Source: Mucilaginibacter sp. MD40
Lineage (GTDB): Bacteria > Bacteroidota > Bacteroidia > Sphingobacteriales > Sphingobacteriaceae
Direction of reading: 5' to 3'
Length of the DNA: 64,000 nt
NCBI RefSeq assembly: GCF_002288635.1
Contig: NZ_NRSW01000001.1
Location: 946,046 to 1,010,045, forward strand
Of the stretch, positions 24,155 to 32,431 are shown piece after piece (the first letter of the stretch is position 1; the number at the start of each line of letters is the position of its first letter). The position numbers and the translations under genes are program-made. Below the pieces are notes generated by a model. It searched no databases and was not told the DNA's origin. It worked only from the letters and a program-made list of their open reading frames with translations.

Positions 24155-27100
24155 ATGAAACAAATTTACCTTAACTTAAACAGGCTGGTATTACTCATTG
24201 CCGCCTGCCTGTTTCCGGTGATGTTATTTGCACAAAGCAAAATAACAGGTACCGTAACAGATGAAACGAAGCAGCCTTTGCCTGGAGTAAGCGTAATGCT
24301 TAAAGGCTCAAGCCAGGGTACTACCACAGATGTTTACGGGCGGTTTATTATTAACGCCAGCCCCGGCCAAACATTAATATTCAAGTACCTGGGCTTTGCA
24401 GAACAGGAAGCTACCGTAGGCACCGCTAAAAATATGATCATTACCCTTAAAGGTGATAACAAAGCGCTTAACGAAGTAGTGGTTACCGCCCTGGGTGTAA
24501 AAAAAGAAACACGCCGCGTAGGTTACTCGGTACAAACCGTTAATGGCGAGGATATTACACTTGCCCGCGACCCTAACCCGATTACCGGCTTAACCGGTAA
24601 AGTAGCGGGCTTATCAGTTGGCCCATCGGCAGAGCTGTTGGGCGCGCCAAGCGTTAGGCTGCGTGGTAATGCCATATCACTATACGTGGTTGATGGTTTC
24701 CCTATCAATACGGATACGTACAACATTAGCCCTGATGATATTGAGAGTTATACCGTATTAAAAGGCCCTGCGGCGGCAGCCCTTTATGGTAACCGTGCAT
24801 CATACGGTGCTATTCTTATCACCACTAAAAAAGGTAATAAGAATAAAAAAGGCCTTACCGTTGATGTAAACAGCAGTACAGTGATCAATGATGGCTTTTT
24901 GGCTTTCCCTCGCGTGCAGCACTCATTTGGTGCCGGTGAAAATACCTATTACAAATTTGTTGATGGTAAAGGTGGTGCACCAGGAGGTGTTGATGGTGAC
25001 TATGACGTTTGGGGCCCTTACTTTGCCGGCCAGCTTATAGAGCAATATGATAGCCCGGTAATTAATGGTGTTCGCCAGGCAACACCTTACACCGCGCGTG
25101 GTGCTAATAACCTTAAAAACTTCTTGCGTACAGGTTATCAAACCAATAATAACGTTGCTTTGAGCGCTAATGGCGATAATTACAACATTCGCTTATCGGC
25201 ATCACAGCAACACCAGAGCAGCTATATTCCTGAGCAATATCTGGATATTGCCAACGCGAATATTTACGCTTCTTTCAGCCCAAGCTCTCGCTGGAAATTT
25301 GAGGGTAACATTAACTTTAACCGCCAAACAACCGATAACTTCCCGGATGTACAATATGGCCCTAACAGTTTAATATACAACATTGCCGTTTGGACCGGTG
25401 CCGACTGGGACGTGAACGCACCGGATATTAAAGCCATTTGGCAGCCTGGTAAGGTAGGCGTGCAGTCGCAGTTCGCGGAGTACACCCGTTACCACAACCC
25501 TTGGTTAATGGTAAAAGAGTGGACCCGCGGCCATTACAAAAACAATACTACCGGCTACTTATCAGGCAACTACAAGATCAATAACAACCTGAACGTAACC
25601 CTGCGTTCGCAAATTGATACCTACGACCTCTTACGCACCGAAAAAATGCCTTATTCGGCTCACCCTTACGGCCGTGAAGGTAACATGGGCGATTATCGCG
25701 AAGACCGCCGCAACCTGTTTGACAACAACACAGAGCTGATGGTGAACTATGATTATACAGTTGCCAAATTCCTTAACCTTTCGGGTTTAATAGGGGGTAA
25801 CATGCGTAACCTGAGCTACAACTCTAACTGGACGTCTACAGATTACCTGAACGTGCCGGGCGTATACTCTTTCAGCAACTCCATGAACCCGGTACAATCA
25901 ACCAGTTTCAGGTCTGATATGCGGGTGTTGAGCGCTTATTATTCGTTAGATGCCAGCCTGGGTAAATATGCTACCATATCAAGTACAGGCCGTATTGATA
26001 AATCGTCAGCGTTCCAAACGCCTACTACCTATTACTATCCAAGCGTGTCAGTATCAACCGTACTGTCTGATTACATACAGCTGCCCGAAGTGATCAGCTT
26101 CCTGAAAGGCCGCGCTTCGTTCTCAAACATTCGTTCTGATGCTACCGCAACTACCATTGGCCCTGCGCCGTTTAACTCCATTACCGTATTTGATGGCAGC
26201 ACAGGCGCGTCGTTGTACACCAACCCGCTGGGTTACGGTACTACCTATAACTCGCCATACAACGGCCCTTCTTATGCTTTAAACACTTCTTTCTCAACAA
26301 GCAAGCCTTACAATAGCCAAACGGCAGGTTTTGCAACAGATTACCTGTTTCAACAAGGTATCAAAACATCAACCCGTGTAAACTACGAGGAAGGTTTTGA
26401 TATTAAATTTTTCCAGAATCGTTTGGGATTAAGCGCGACAGCATTCCAGTATATTGATGGTCCGCAGATCTTAGCCAACCCGATATCTACAGCAACAGGT
26501 TACACGGTTGAATATGTAAACGCGCTAAAAACCAAAAAAACAGGTTATGAGGGGTCATTGCAGGGTACACCTATCAAAAACCTGGGTGGTTTCTCATGGA
26601 ATATCTTAGCCAACATCTCTACTTTTAAAGATGTTTATAAAGAGCTGCCTGCCGGCCAGGGTACTTATAACACCTTCTTTAAGGTAGGTGACCGTACCGA
26701 TAAATTATACGGCTCTGCTTTCGTAAGAACGCCAGACGGACAGATCATCAATGATGCTGCAGGTAAACCTTTAGCTAAACCGGTTGCACAATATTTGGGT
26801 AATATGAATGCCAAATACGCATGGAGCGTTTACAACAAATTGCAGTACAAAAACTTTAGCCTGGGTTTCCAGTTTGATGGTTCTGTTGGTGGTGTTATTG
26901 TTGACTATATGCACAACAAAACCATGCGTGGTGGTGCCAACATAGAAACAGCCGAAGGCGCTCTGGGCGCTGCCCGTTACCAGGACTGGGCTAATTATGG
27001 CAAGGCCGGATATACAGGTAGCTACGTTGGCGAGGGTGTACAAATATCTAACGGAGGTGTAATTAACTACAATTCAAGCACAGGTGCAGTAATTAACTAC

Positions 27101-27433
27101 GCCGACCTGAAATACGCACCTAACGCAACCAAAACCTTTGTACAGGATTATGTAAGTAAGTACTACGGTGTTGATGAAGCCAACCTGATGAGCAAAACCT
27201 TCTCTAAGCTGCGCGAAGTAACACTGGGCTTTGAAATTCCTAAGCAAATGCTGCAAAAAACCTTTATACAAAAAGCATCAGTTACCGTTTACGGCCGCAA
27301 CCTGCTTTATTTCTATAAAGACAAACGCTTTAAAGATGTTGACCTTGACCAGTATAACTACGCGGCTGGTTTAACCGGCCTGCAATCGCCAACTGTGCGT
27401 AGCTATGGTTTAAACTTAAATGTATCATTCTAA
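24155..27433 (+). CDS. SusC/RagA-family TonB-linked outer membrane transporter
   Basis: 1092 residues. A signal peptide (about 1-26, ending LFAQ) is followed by a carboxypeptidase-D regulatory-like domain (ITGTVTDETKQPLPGVSVMLKGSSQGTTTD, about 30-110). The SusC linker NEVVVTALGVKKETRRVGYSVQ leads to the plug, and the remainder is a large beta barrel ending LNLNVSF with terminal Phe. It forms the outer-membrane pore of a SusCD importer with the lipoprotein encoded 20 bases downstream. It has its own promoter region with the shared palindrome. Substrates of SusCD pairs are usually glycans or peptides; here the neighbours point to a phosphonate-bearing molecule. Confidence 0.95.
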   Translation: MKQIYLNLNRLVLLIAACLFPVMLFAQSKITGTVTDETKQPLPGVSVMLKGSSQGTTTDVYGRFIINASPGQTLIFKYLGFAEQEATVGTAKNMIITLKGDNKALNEVVVTALGVKKETRRVGYSVQTVNGEDITLARDPNPITGLTGKVAGLSVGPSAELLGAPSVRLRGNAISLYVVDGFPINTDTYNISPDDIESYTVLKGPAAAALYGNRASYGAILITTKKGNKNKKGLTVDVNSSTVINDGFLAFPRVQHSFGAGENTYYKFVDGKGGAPGGVDGDYDVWGPYFAGQLIEQYDSPVINGVRQATPYTARGANNLKNFLRTGYQTNNNVALSANGDNYNIRLSASQQHQSSYIPEQYLDIANANIYASFSPSSRWKFEGNINFNRQTTDNFPDVQYGPNSLIYNIAVWTGADWDVNAPDIKAIWQPGKVGVQSQFAEYTRYHNPWLMVKEWTRGHYKNNTTGYLSGNYKINNNLNVTLRSQIDTYDLLRTEKMPYSAHPYGREGNMGDYREDRRNLFDNNTELMVNYDYTVAKFLNLSGLIGGNMRNLSYNSNWTSTDYLNVPGVYSFSNSMNPVQSTSFRSDMRVLSAYYSLDASLGKYATISSTGRIDKSSAFQTPTTYYYPSVSVSTVLSDYIQLPEVISFLKGRASFSNIRSDATATTIGPAPFNSITVFDGSTGASLYTNPLGYGTTYNSPYNGPSYALNTSFSTSKPYNSQTAGFATDYLFQQGIKTSTRVNYEEGFDIKFFQNRLGLSATAFQYIDGPQILANPISTATGYTVEYVNALKTKKTGYEGSLQGTPIKNLGGFSWNILANISTFKDVYKELPAGQGTYNTFFKVGDRTDKLYGSAFVRTPDGQIINDAAGKPLAKPVAQYLGNMNAKYAWSVYNKLQYKNFSLGFQFDGSVGGVIVDYMHNKTMRGGANIETAEGALGAARYQDWANYGKAGYTGSYVGEGVQISNGGVINYNSSTGAVINYADLKYAPNATKTFVQDYVSKYYGVDEANLMSKTFSKLREVTLGFEIPKQMLQKTFIQKASVTVYGRNLLYFYKDKRFKDVDLDQYNYAAGLTGLQSPTVRSYGLNLNVSF

Positions 27434-27453
27434 TCAACAGATAAGCAGTAAAA

Positions 27454-29052
27454 ATGAAAACGATATTAAAAAAATATATACTGCCTGCAGCGCTGCTGCT
27501 TTCAGTAAGCAGCTGTAAAAAGAGCTTTAACGAGCTTACCCAAAATACCAACGTGCCTAATAGTGTACCTGCAGCGCTGCTATTTAATGGTATACTTACC
27601 AGCACCGCAGAATTGCCTGATGGCCAAAAAGAAGTATACGATCAGTACTACTTGTATAACTATGATTATTATGGTAATAATCGTTATGATTTTGGAAGTG
27701 GTGATAACTATTACTCTACACTGAAAAACGTAACGGTGATGGAACAACAGGCAGCGGCAACCGGCGGCGCGGCCATTAACCCTTACGAGGCTTTGGGTAA
27801 ATTCTTCCGGGCTTACCTGTTTAGCAAAATGAGCCTGGAGATGGGCGATATCCCGATGACCGAGGCCTTGAAAGGATTAGGAAACCTGGAGCCCGCTTAT
27901 GATCCGCAAAAAACGGTGATGCAGCAATCTTTAGATTGGCTGGAAAGCGCCAACAGCGATTTAGGCCAGCTAATTGCTAACCCCAGTGGCTTTGGTACCG
28001 GCGAAGGTGCTACGTTAAAGAACGACATTTATTTTGGCAACGATCTTAAGAAATGGCAGAAAACAGTAAACGCGTTATACATTCGTTTACTGGTGCAGTT
28101 AAGCAATAAAGCCTCCGATGCCGATTTAAAAGTACCTGCACGTTTCGCGGCTATCATGAGCAACCCTGCCAAATATCCTTTGATGGAAAGCGCTGCCGAT
28201 AACATGCAGTATACTTTCGTGATACCTAATAACTACTATCCGATGAACCCGAATAATTTCGGCCAGAGCGGATCGCGTAAGAATATGTCATCAACCTACG
28301 TTGGCTTACTTACCTCGTTAAAAGACCCCCGGGTTTTTGTGACCGCAGAACCGGCCCGCGACCTGGTAGATAAGCAAAAGCAAAGCCCTACAGATTTTGC
28401 CTCATTTGTAGGCGCTGATCCGGGTTTGGACCAAGGTACCATGTACAACAATGCAGGTTTGCAAAAATATTCTTTCATTAACCGTAAGCGTTATTACTCT
28501 ACCTATACCGGTGAGCCAAGCATACAAATAGGTTATCCTGAACTGATGTTTAACATTGCCGAAGGAATTACCCGTGGCTGGGCAGTTGGTAGCGCCGAAA
28601 CTTTTTATCAAAACGGTATAAAGGCGTCAATGGCATCATACGGTATCCCTGAAAATGGCACATTCATCGCCTATTTCTATCGCCCGGGGTCAGATGATAT
28701 ACAGGCTTCAAAAAATTATGATGCGTATACCATAAATGTAGCCTTCAATGAATACTATAACCAGGCGGCAGTTAAGTATGAAACAGGTAATGCCGGTATC
28801 ACCAAGATATTACAGCAAAAGTATATCGCGCTGTTCCGCCACTCAGGGTTGGAGTCATACTTCACCTATCGCCGTACTGGTGTGCCTAACTTTACCACAG
28901 GCCCGGGTACCGGTAACAGCTCCCGTATAGCTAAGCGCTTCCTCTATCCAAATTCTGAGCGTACAGCTAATACCAAGAACTACCAGAGCGCCCTGCAAAA
29001 TCAGTTTGGTGGCAATGATGACATCAACGGAGTAATGTGGATTCTTAAATAA
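27454..29052 (+). CDS. SusD/RagB-family nutrient-binding lipoprotein
   Basis: 532 residues. A lipoprotein signal ends at the lipobox LLSVSSC followed by KKSFNELTQNTNVPNSVP, a start typical of the SusD-like_2 subgroup, whose members often bind non-glycan ligands. TPR-like helices and segments such as YEALGKFFRAYLFSKMSLEMGDIPMTEAL and QIGYPELMFNIAEGITRGW are family landmarks. It caps the SusC barrel at the cell surface and captures substrate. It is co-transcribed with susC (20-base gap) and ends at a strong terminator that separates it from the second phosphoesterase. Confidence 0.94.
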   Translation: MKTILKKYILPAALLLSVSSCKKSFNELTQNTNVPNSVPAALLFNGILTSTAELPDGQKEVYDQYYLYNYDYYGNNRYDFGSGDNYYSTLKNVTVMEQQAAATGGAAINPYEALGKFFRAYLFSKMSLEMGDIPMTEALKGLGNLEPAYDPQKTVMQQSLDWLESANSDLGQLIANPSGFGTGEGATLKNDIYFGNDLKKWQKTVNALYIRLLVQLSNKASDADLKVPARFAAIMSNPAKYPLMESAADNMQYTFVIPNNYYPMNPNNFGQSGSRKNMSSTYVGLLTSLKDPRVFVTAEPARDLVDKQKQSPTDFASFVGADPGLDQGTMYNNAGLQKYSFINRKRYYSTYTGEPSIQIGYPELMFNIAEGITRGWAVGSAETFYQNGIKASMASYGIPENGTFIAYFYRPGSDDIQASKNYDAYTINVAFNEYYNQAAVKYETGNAGITKILQQKYIALFRHSGLESYFTYRRTGVPNFTTGPGTGNSSRIAKRFLYPNSERTANTKNYQSALQNQFGGNDDINGVMWILK

Positions 29053-29067
29053 TTGCTCATTTAATAT

Positions 29068-29097
29068 AACGGCCATTCATATGAATGGCCGTTTTTT
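29068..29097 (+). terminator. Terminator after susD
   Basis: AACGGCCATTCAT and ATGAATGGCCGTT form a continuous 26-bp palindrome (29068-29093), followed by T to 29097. The next gene begins 10 bases later, so its expression must depend on readthrough or on a promoter inside susD. Confidence 0.9.
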
Positions 29098-29106
29098 GTA
29101 TATGTT

Positions 29107-30198
29107 ATGAAAAAACTTGCACTATCATTATTATTATCAACGGCTATCTTCGGAGCGATTGCGCAAACGCATAAAACCCAAAACATAATTATTGTTACGC
29201 TGGATGGTATGCGCTGGCAGGAGGTGTTCCGCGGAGCCGACTCGACCTTGATAAACTCCAAGTACACGGATGATAAAAAAGCAGTTCAGCAAAAGTTTTG
29301 GGCTCCATCTGCTGATGAGCGGCGTAAAAAGCTGTTCCCCTTCCTGTGGTCGGTGGTGAGCAGCAAGGGCCAGATCTATGGCAACAGGGACAAGGGCAGC
29401 AAAGATGAAGTAGCCAACCCGTACCATTTTTCGTACCCGGGTTATAATGAGATATTCACCGGATTCCCGGATAAGCGTATGAATACCAATGACGCGGTTG
29501 CTAACCCAAATATGAACGTGCTTGAATTTATAAACAGGCAGAAGGGATTTGAAGGGAAAGTAGCCATTTTTTCATCATGGGAGCGTTTCCCCCAGATACT
29601 GAGTGTTGGCCGCTCGGGCCTCCCGGTATATTCTGGTTATGCCGATGTAAAAGCGCCAGGCAAGAACACCCGCCTGGAGTTCCTGAACGAAATGCAGCAT
29701 GAGGTACCTAAATACCTGGGCGACTCAACCCGGTCTGATTTTATTACCTACGAGTTTACCAAAGAGTACCTGAAACAGAACAAGCCACGTGTGCTGTACA
29801 TGGCTTTTGATGAGACGGATGATATGGCTCACGATGGTAATTACAAAGCTTACCTGGAGCGTGCGCAACAGGAGGATGGTTACATTAAAACGCTATGGGA
29901 TATGGTACAGCGCGACCCGATGTACAAGGATAAGACCACCCTGCTGATCACCTGCGACCATGGCCGGGGAGATACTTCACTTGATGCTTGGCGTGGACAT
30001 GGTGCCGATGTGCAGCATTCCGAGCAAACCTGGTTCGCGGTAATTGGCCCGGATACGGCGCCCAAAGGAGAGATTGCAGATCAAAGCACTACCTATCACA
30101 AGCAACTTGCGCAAACCATAGCGCAGCTGCTTGGCGTCAATTTCCAGAAAAATGCCGGGCATGAAGTTGGCGAGGCCATTACTACCGTTATCAAATAA
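29107..30198 (+). CDS. Secreted alkaline-phosphatase-superfamily phosphoesterase (second)
   Basis: 363 residues with a signal peptide ending AIAQ. Ligand motifs are IIVTLDGMRWQEVF (metal Asp), HFSYPGYNEIFTGFP (Ser nucleophile region), DETDDMAHDG, CDHGRGD and RGHGADVQHSEQTW. It is clearly related to, but not a close copy of, the enzyme at 18779: the inserts differ and the C-terminal beta domain is absent. It is expected to be a periplasmic phosphomonoesterase or phosphodiesterase using two zinc ions. It starts immediately beyond the susD terminator, so it may be expressed at a lower level than susCD. It ends before a bidirectional terminator that closes the locus. Confidence 0.86.
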   Translation: MKKLALSLLLSTAIFGAIAQTHKTQNIIIVTLDGMRWQEVFRGADSTLINSKYTDDKKAVQQKFWAPSADERRKKLFPFLWSVVSSKGQIYGNRDKGSKDEVANPYHFSYPGYNEIFTGFPDKRMNTNDAVANPNMNVLEFINRQKGFEGKVAIFSSWERFPQILSVGRSGLPVYSGYADVKAPGKNTRLEFLNEMQHEVPKYLGDSTRSDFITYEFTKEYLKQNKPRVLYMAFDETDDMAHDGNYKAYLERAQQEDGYIKTLWDMVQRDPMYKDKTTLLITCDHGRGDTSLDAWRGHGADVQHSEQTWFAVIGPDTAPKGEIADQSTTYHKQLAQTIAQLLGVNFQKNAGHEVGEAITTVIK

Positions 30199-30213
30199 GA
30201 TAAACAGTTAACT

Positions 30214-30250
30214 AAATAAGAAAGGCGGCAATTAGCCGCCTTTCTTATTT
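30214..30250. terminator. Bidirectional terminator, phosphoesterase / OmpA
   Basis: A 16-bp perfect stem, AAATAAGAAAGGCGGC (30214-30229) with 30235-30250, loop AATTA. Confidence 0.94.
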
Positions 30251-30260
30251 AAGTCTAACA

Positions 30261-31127
30261 CTATTGTTTTGGCTGATTCTCCGGCGCTTTGCCTATCAAA
30301 TCCATAAACTGGTCGAGTTTAGGGGTGATGATGATCTGGGTGCGCCTGTTTTGCGCACGACCGCTTGGGGTGCTGTTATCAGCAATCGGGTTGTACTCAC
30401 CACGGCCTCCAGCGGTTAAGCGCTTAGGGTCAACCTGGTAATTGTTTTGAAGGGCTTGTACCACAGAAGATGCCCGCAACGTACTCAAATCCCAGTTATT
30501 GCGGATGTTTTTCTGCACAATAGGCACGTTATCGGTATTACCTTCAACCAGCACATCATAGTTGCTGTAGTCTGTAATGATCTTGGCAATTTTAGCCAGG
30601 GTTGCGCCAGCCTTGTCAGATATTTCATAACTGCCTGATTTGTATAGCATATTGTCGGCAAGTGATATATAAACCACCCCCTTAAGCACCTGTATATCCA
30701 CACCCTGTGCTTCCTGTGCGCTTAAGGAGCGGGTTAGGTTATTGGTAAGCACCATATTGAGCGAGTCGCTTTTATTTTTGGCGTTCACCAGTTCCTGTAT
30801 GTAGCGGTTGGACCGGTTGATCTCGTCGACCAGTTTTGAAATATTGATATTGCCCTGCCCGTTAGAGGATAAACACTTGTCAAGCGCGCTTTGCAACTGC
30901 TTATTGTTGGCCCGCTCGGAAGCCAACTGGTCGTCGAGGCTTTTTATTCTATCGCTGGCGACTGCGTAATTTCGCTCGGTAAGCAGGTATTTGCCTCGCA
31001 ACTCGCGGGTATTGCTGTCAAGGCGGTTATAGCTGGCCTGTAAGTCGTTGTATTTTTTATTACTTACGCAGCCGGAAACAGCGATGGCCGCTGTAAGTAG
31101 TACCGGAAATAACATTTTGATTTTCAT
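30261..31127 (-). CDS. OmpA-family peptidoglycan-binding lipoprotein
   Basis: 288 residues. The lipobox VSGC gives a mature N-terminal Cys at residue 20. A coiled coil follows (about 25-125, LQASYNRLDSNTRELRGKY...). The OmpA-like domain (about 150-275) has the usual VLVEGNTDNVPI, NWDLSTLRASSVVQALQ, RLTAGGRGEYNPIADNSTPSGRAQNRRTQI blocks, including the Asp and Arg residues that bind diaminopimelate. It probably tethers the outer membrane to peptidoglycan. It is a single gene with a consensus -7 box 27 bases before the ATG. Confidence 0.93.
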   Translation of the reverse strand: MKIKMLFPVLLTAAIAVSGCVSNKKYNDLQASYNRLDSNTRELRGKYLLTERNYAVASDRIKSLDDQLASERANNKQLQSALDKCLSSNGQGNINISKLVDEINRSNRYIQELVNAKNKSDSLNMVLTNNLTRSLSAQEAQGVDIQVLKGVVYISLADNMLYKSGSYEISDKAGATLAKIAKIITDYSNYDVLVEGNTDNVPIVQKNIRNNWDLSTLRASSVVQALQNNYQVDPKRLTAGGRGEYNPIADNSTPSGRAQNRRTQIIITPKLDQFMDLIGKAPENQPKQ

Positions 31128-31153
31128 GGTGTTAATGTATTTTGTTAAAAATC

Positions 31154-31161
31154 CAAACTTA
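31154..31161 (-). promoter_or_regulatory. Candidate -7 box of the OmpA gene
   Basis: On the minus strand this reads TAAGTTTG, a TAnnTTTG match 26 bases upstream of the ATG. No -33 box is recognised. Confidence 0.45.
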
Positions 31162-31294
31162 TCAATGTGTTAACCACTAATATGTTTAAAGGTTTTTAAC
31201 GCCTTAAGCTCAAACAAATTATTTGAAACAAAAACCATATCATTGCGTTTAGAGAGTTTACTCGCGGTGTATACTCGCAATAATATACTAATTT

Positions 31295-31768
31295 ATGAAA
31301 AAAACACTGACACTCCTTTGCACCTCTTTTGTAATATTATTTAGTGCCTGCACAAAAAGCGGAGAAACACCACAGCTATCAGATAGCAACTGGACTTTTA
31401 ACGGGGTTATCCACTTTGCTACCACTTCAAACAGGTTAGAGGCATCGGGTACCAACGCGGCGTACGTTAACTTTACTGATAAAAATAAAGACCGTAACGG
31501 AACGCTGACCGTGTTTTTTAAGGCATTGCCACGTGTTAACGCTTCGTATACTATTGTTAGAAGTTCTGCTGCATTATCAGATACGCAATGCGCTATTACC
31601 ACAAGTGACGCAACCGGTACAGGTTTTATATTTTCAGGTACCACGACCGCGTCTGTACAGGTAAGCTTTGTGGATGGAAAAATAAAAATAGACATCCCGT
31701 CTATTGCCATGAGCACGGCTGCTGGTTCAGAAAATTATACCTTACAAGGCTCAGTTTACGAGCGCTAA
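31295..31768 (+). CDS. Hypothetical lipoprotein
   Basis: 157 residues. The lipobox LFSAC (Cys19) is followed by TKSGETPQ, a typical Bacteroidota lipoprotein start. The mature part is beta-rich (WTFNGVIHFATTS, GTLTVFFKALPRVNASYTIV) and lacks motifs I recognise. It is a small beta-sandwich in shape. It is a single gene in a 3' hairpin-bounded unit; no function is proposed. Confidence 0.8.
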   Translation: MKKTLTLLCTSFVILFSACTKSGETPQLSDSNWTFNGVIHFATTSNRLEASGTNAAYVNFTDKNKDRNGTLTVFFKALPRVNASYTIVRSSAALSDTQCAITTSDATGTGFIFSGTTTASVQVSFVDGKIKIDIPSIAMSTAAGSENYTLQGSVYER

Positions 31769-31775
31769 GAACGAT

Positions 31776-31811
31776 AAAAAAGAAGGCCCGCACATGCGGG
31801 CCTTCTTTTTT
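31776..31811. terminator. Bidirectional terminator, lipoprotein / DUF1398
   Basis: A 16-bp perfect stem, AAAAAAGAAGGCCCGC (31776-31791) with 31796-31811, loop ACAT. Confidence 0.95.
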
Positions 31812-32205
31812 ATAAAAACTCTGATATAGGTTCGGCAACCAGGGCATTACCAGCTTTATCCAGGTATGTACAATACATAGACCGGGTATCAACCACCCAC
31901 CTTTCAACCCCGCATTCGGCGCATAGCCTGCAAAAAGTAAAAAAATCTGAATAACCCTGCTGGTGTTGGCGTATACACTGCTGCAGGGCATCGGCATTTC
32001 CATTATCGTTGATACTTTGAGGATGATACTTAGCCTCTCCGCTCAATTCATAATCGCCGGCACCTGTATATACGGTAGCACCGTTAGCCACATAAAAAGT
32101 ATAGTATAAAAGGCCCGCTTTTTTTATTTCCTGCACATAAGCCGGGAAGTCGGCACCGCTTTTAACCTTACTGTGAGCGGCTTGCATTTGTTGTATTGTA
32201 AACAT
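31810..32205 (-). CDS. DUF1398 family protein (YbcV-like)
   Basis: 131 residues, soluble. MFTIQQMQAAHSKVKSGADFPAYVQEIKKAG and the Cys-bearing C-terminal segment CGVERWVVDTRSMYCTYLDKAG are the family landmarks as I know them. Members occur in phages and bacteria and have no known function. It stands alone on the minus strand. Confidence 0.8.
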   Translation of the reverse strand: MFTIQQMQAAHSKVKSGADFPAYVQEIKKAGLLYYTFYVANGATVYTGAGDYELSGEAKYHPQSINDNGNADALQQCIRQHQQGYSDFFTFCRLCAECGVERWVVDTRSMYCTYLDKAGNALVAEPISEFL

Positions 32206-32310
32206 GCGTAAATTGTAAAAGCGATTATTTAATTCCGGGTATATTTTAATTGGAGCTATCAGCGTCGTTCTCTGAGATCACCAAATGTTTTACATAAGGT
32301 TGCAACGCGG

Positions 32311-32372
32311 TACATGGCTTTTGGATCTCAAATCTCACCTTATAAATATACTAAACTTACAAAAGCCACGTA
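32311..32372. repeat. Inverted repeat upstream of threonine synthase
   Basis: TACATGGCTTTTG (32311-32323) pairs with CAAAAGCCACGTA (32360-32372) with one mismatch across a 36-base spacer. It may form an RNA hairpin in a leader or a protein-binding dyad. The rest of the 226-base gap shows nothing I can name. Confidence 0.4.
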
Positions 32373-32431
32373 TGGTTTATTTGCCTATGATGGCCATTGT
32401 TAATACCTTGGCTGCACATCAATGATTATAT

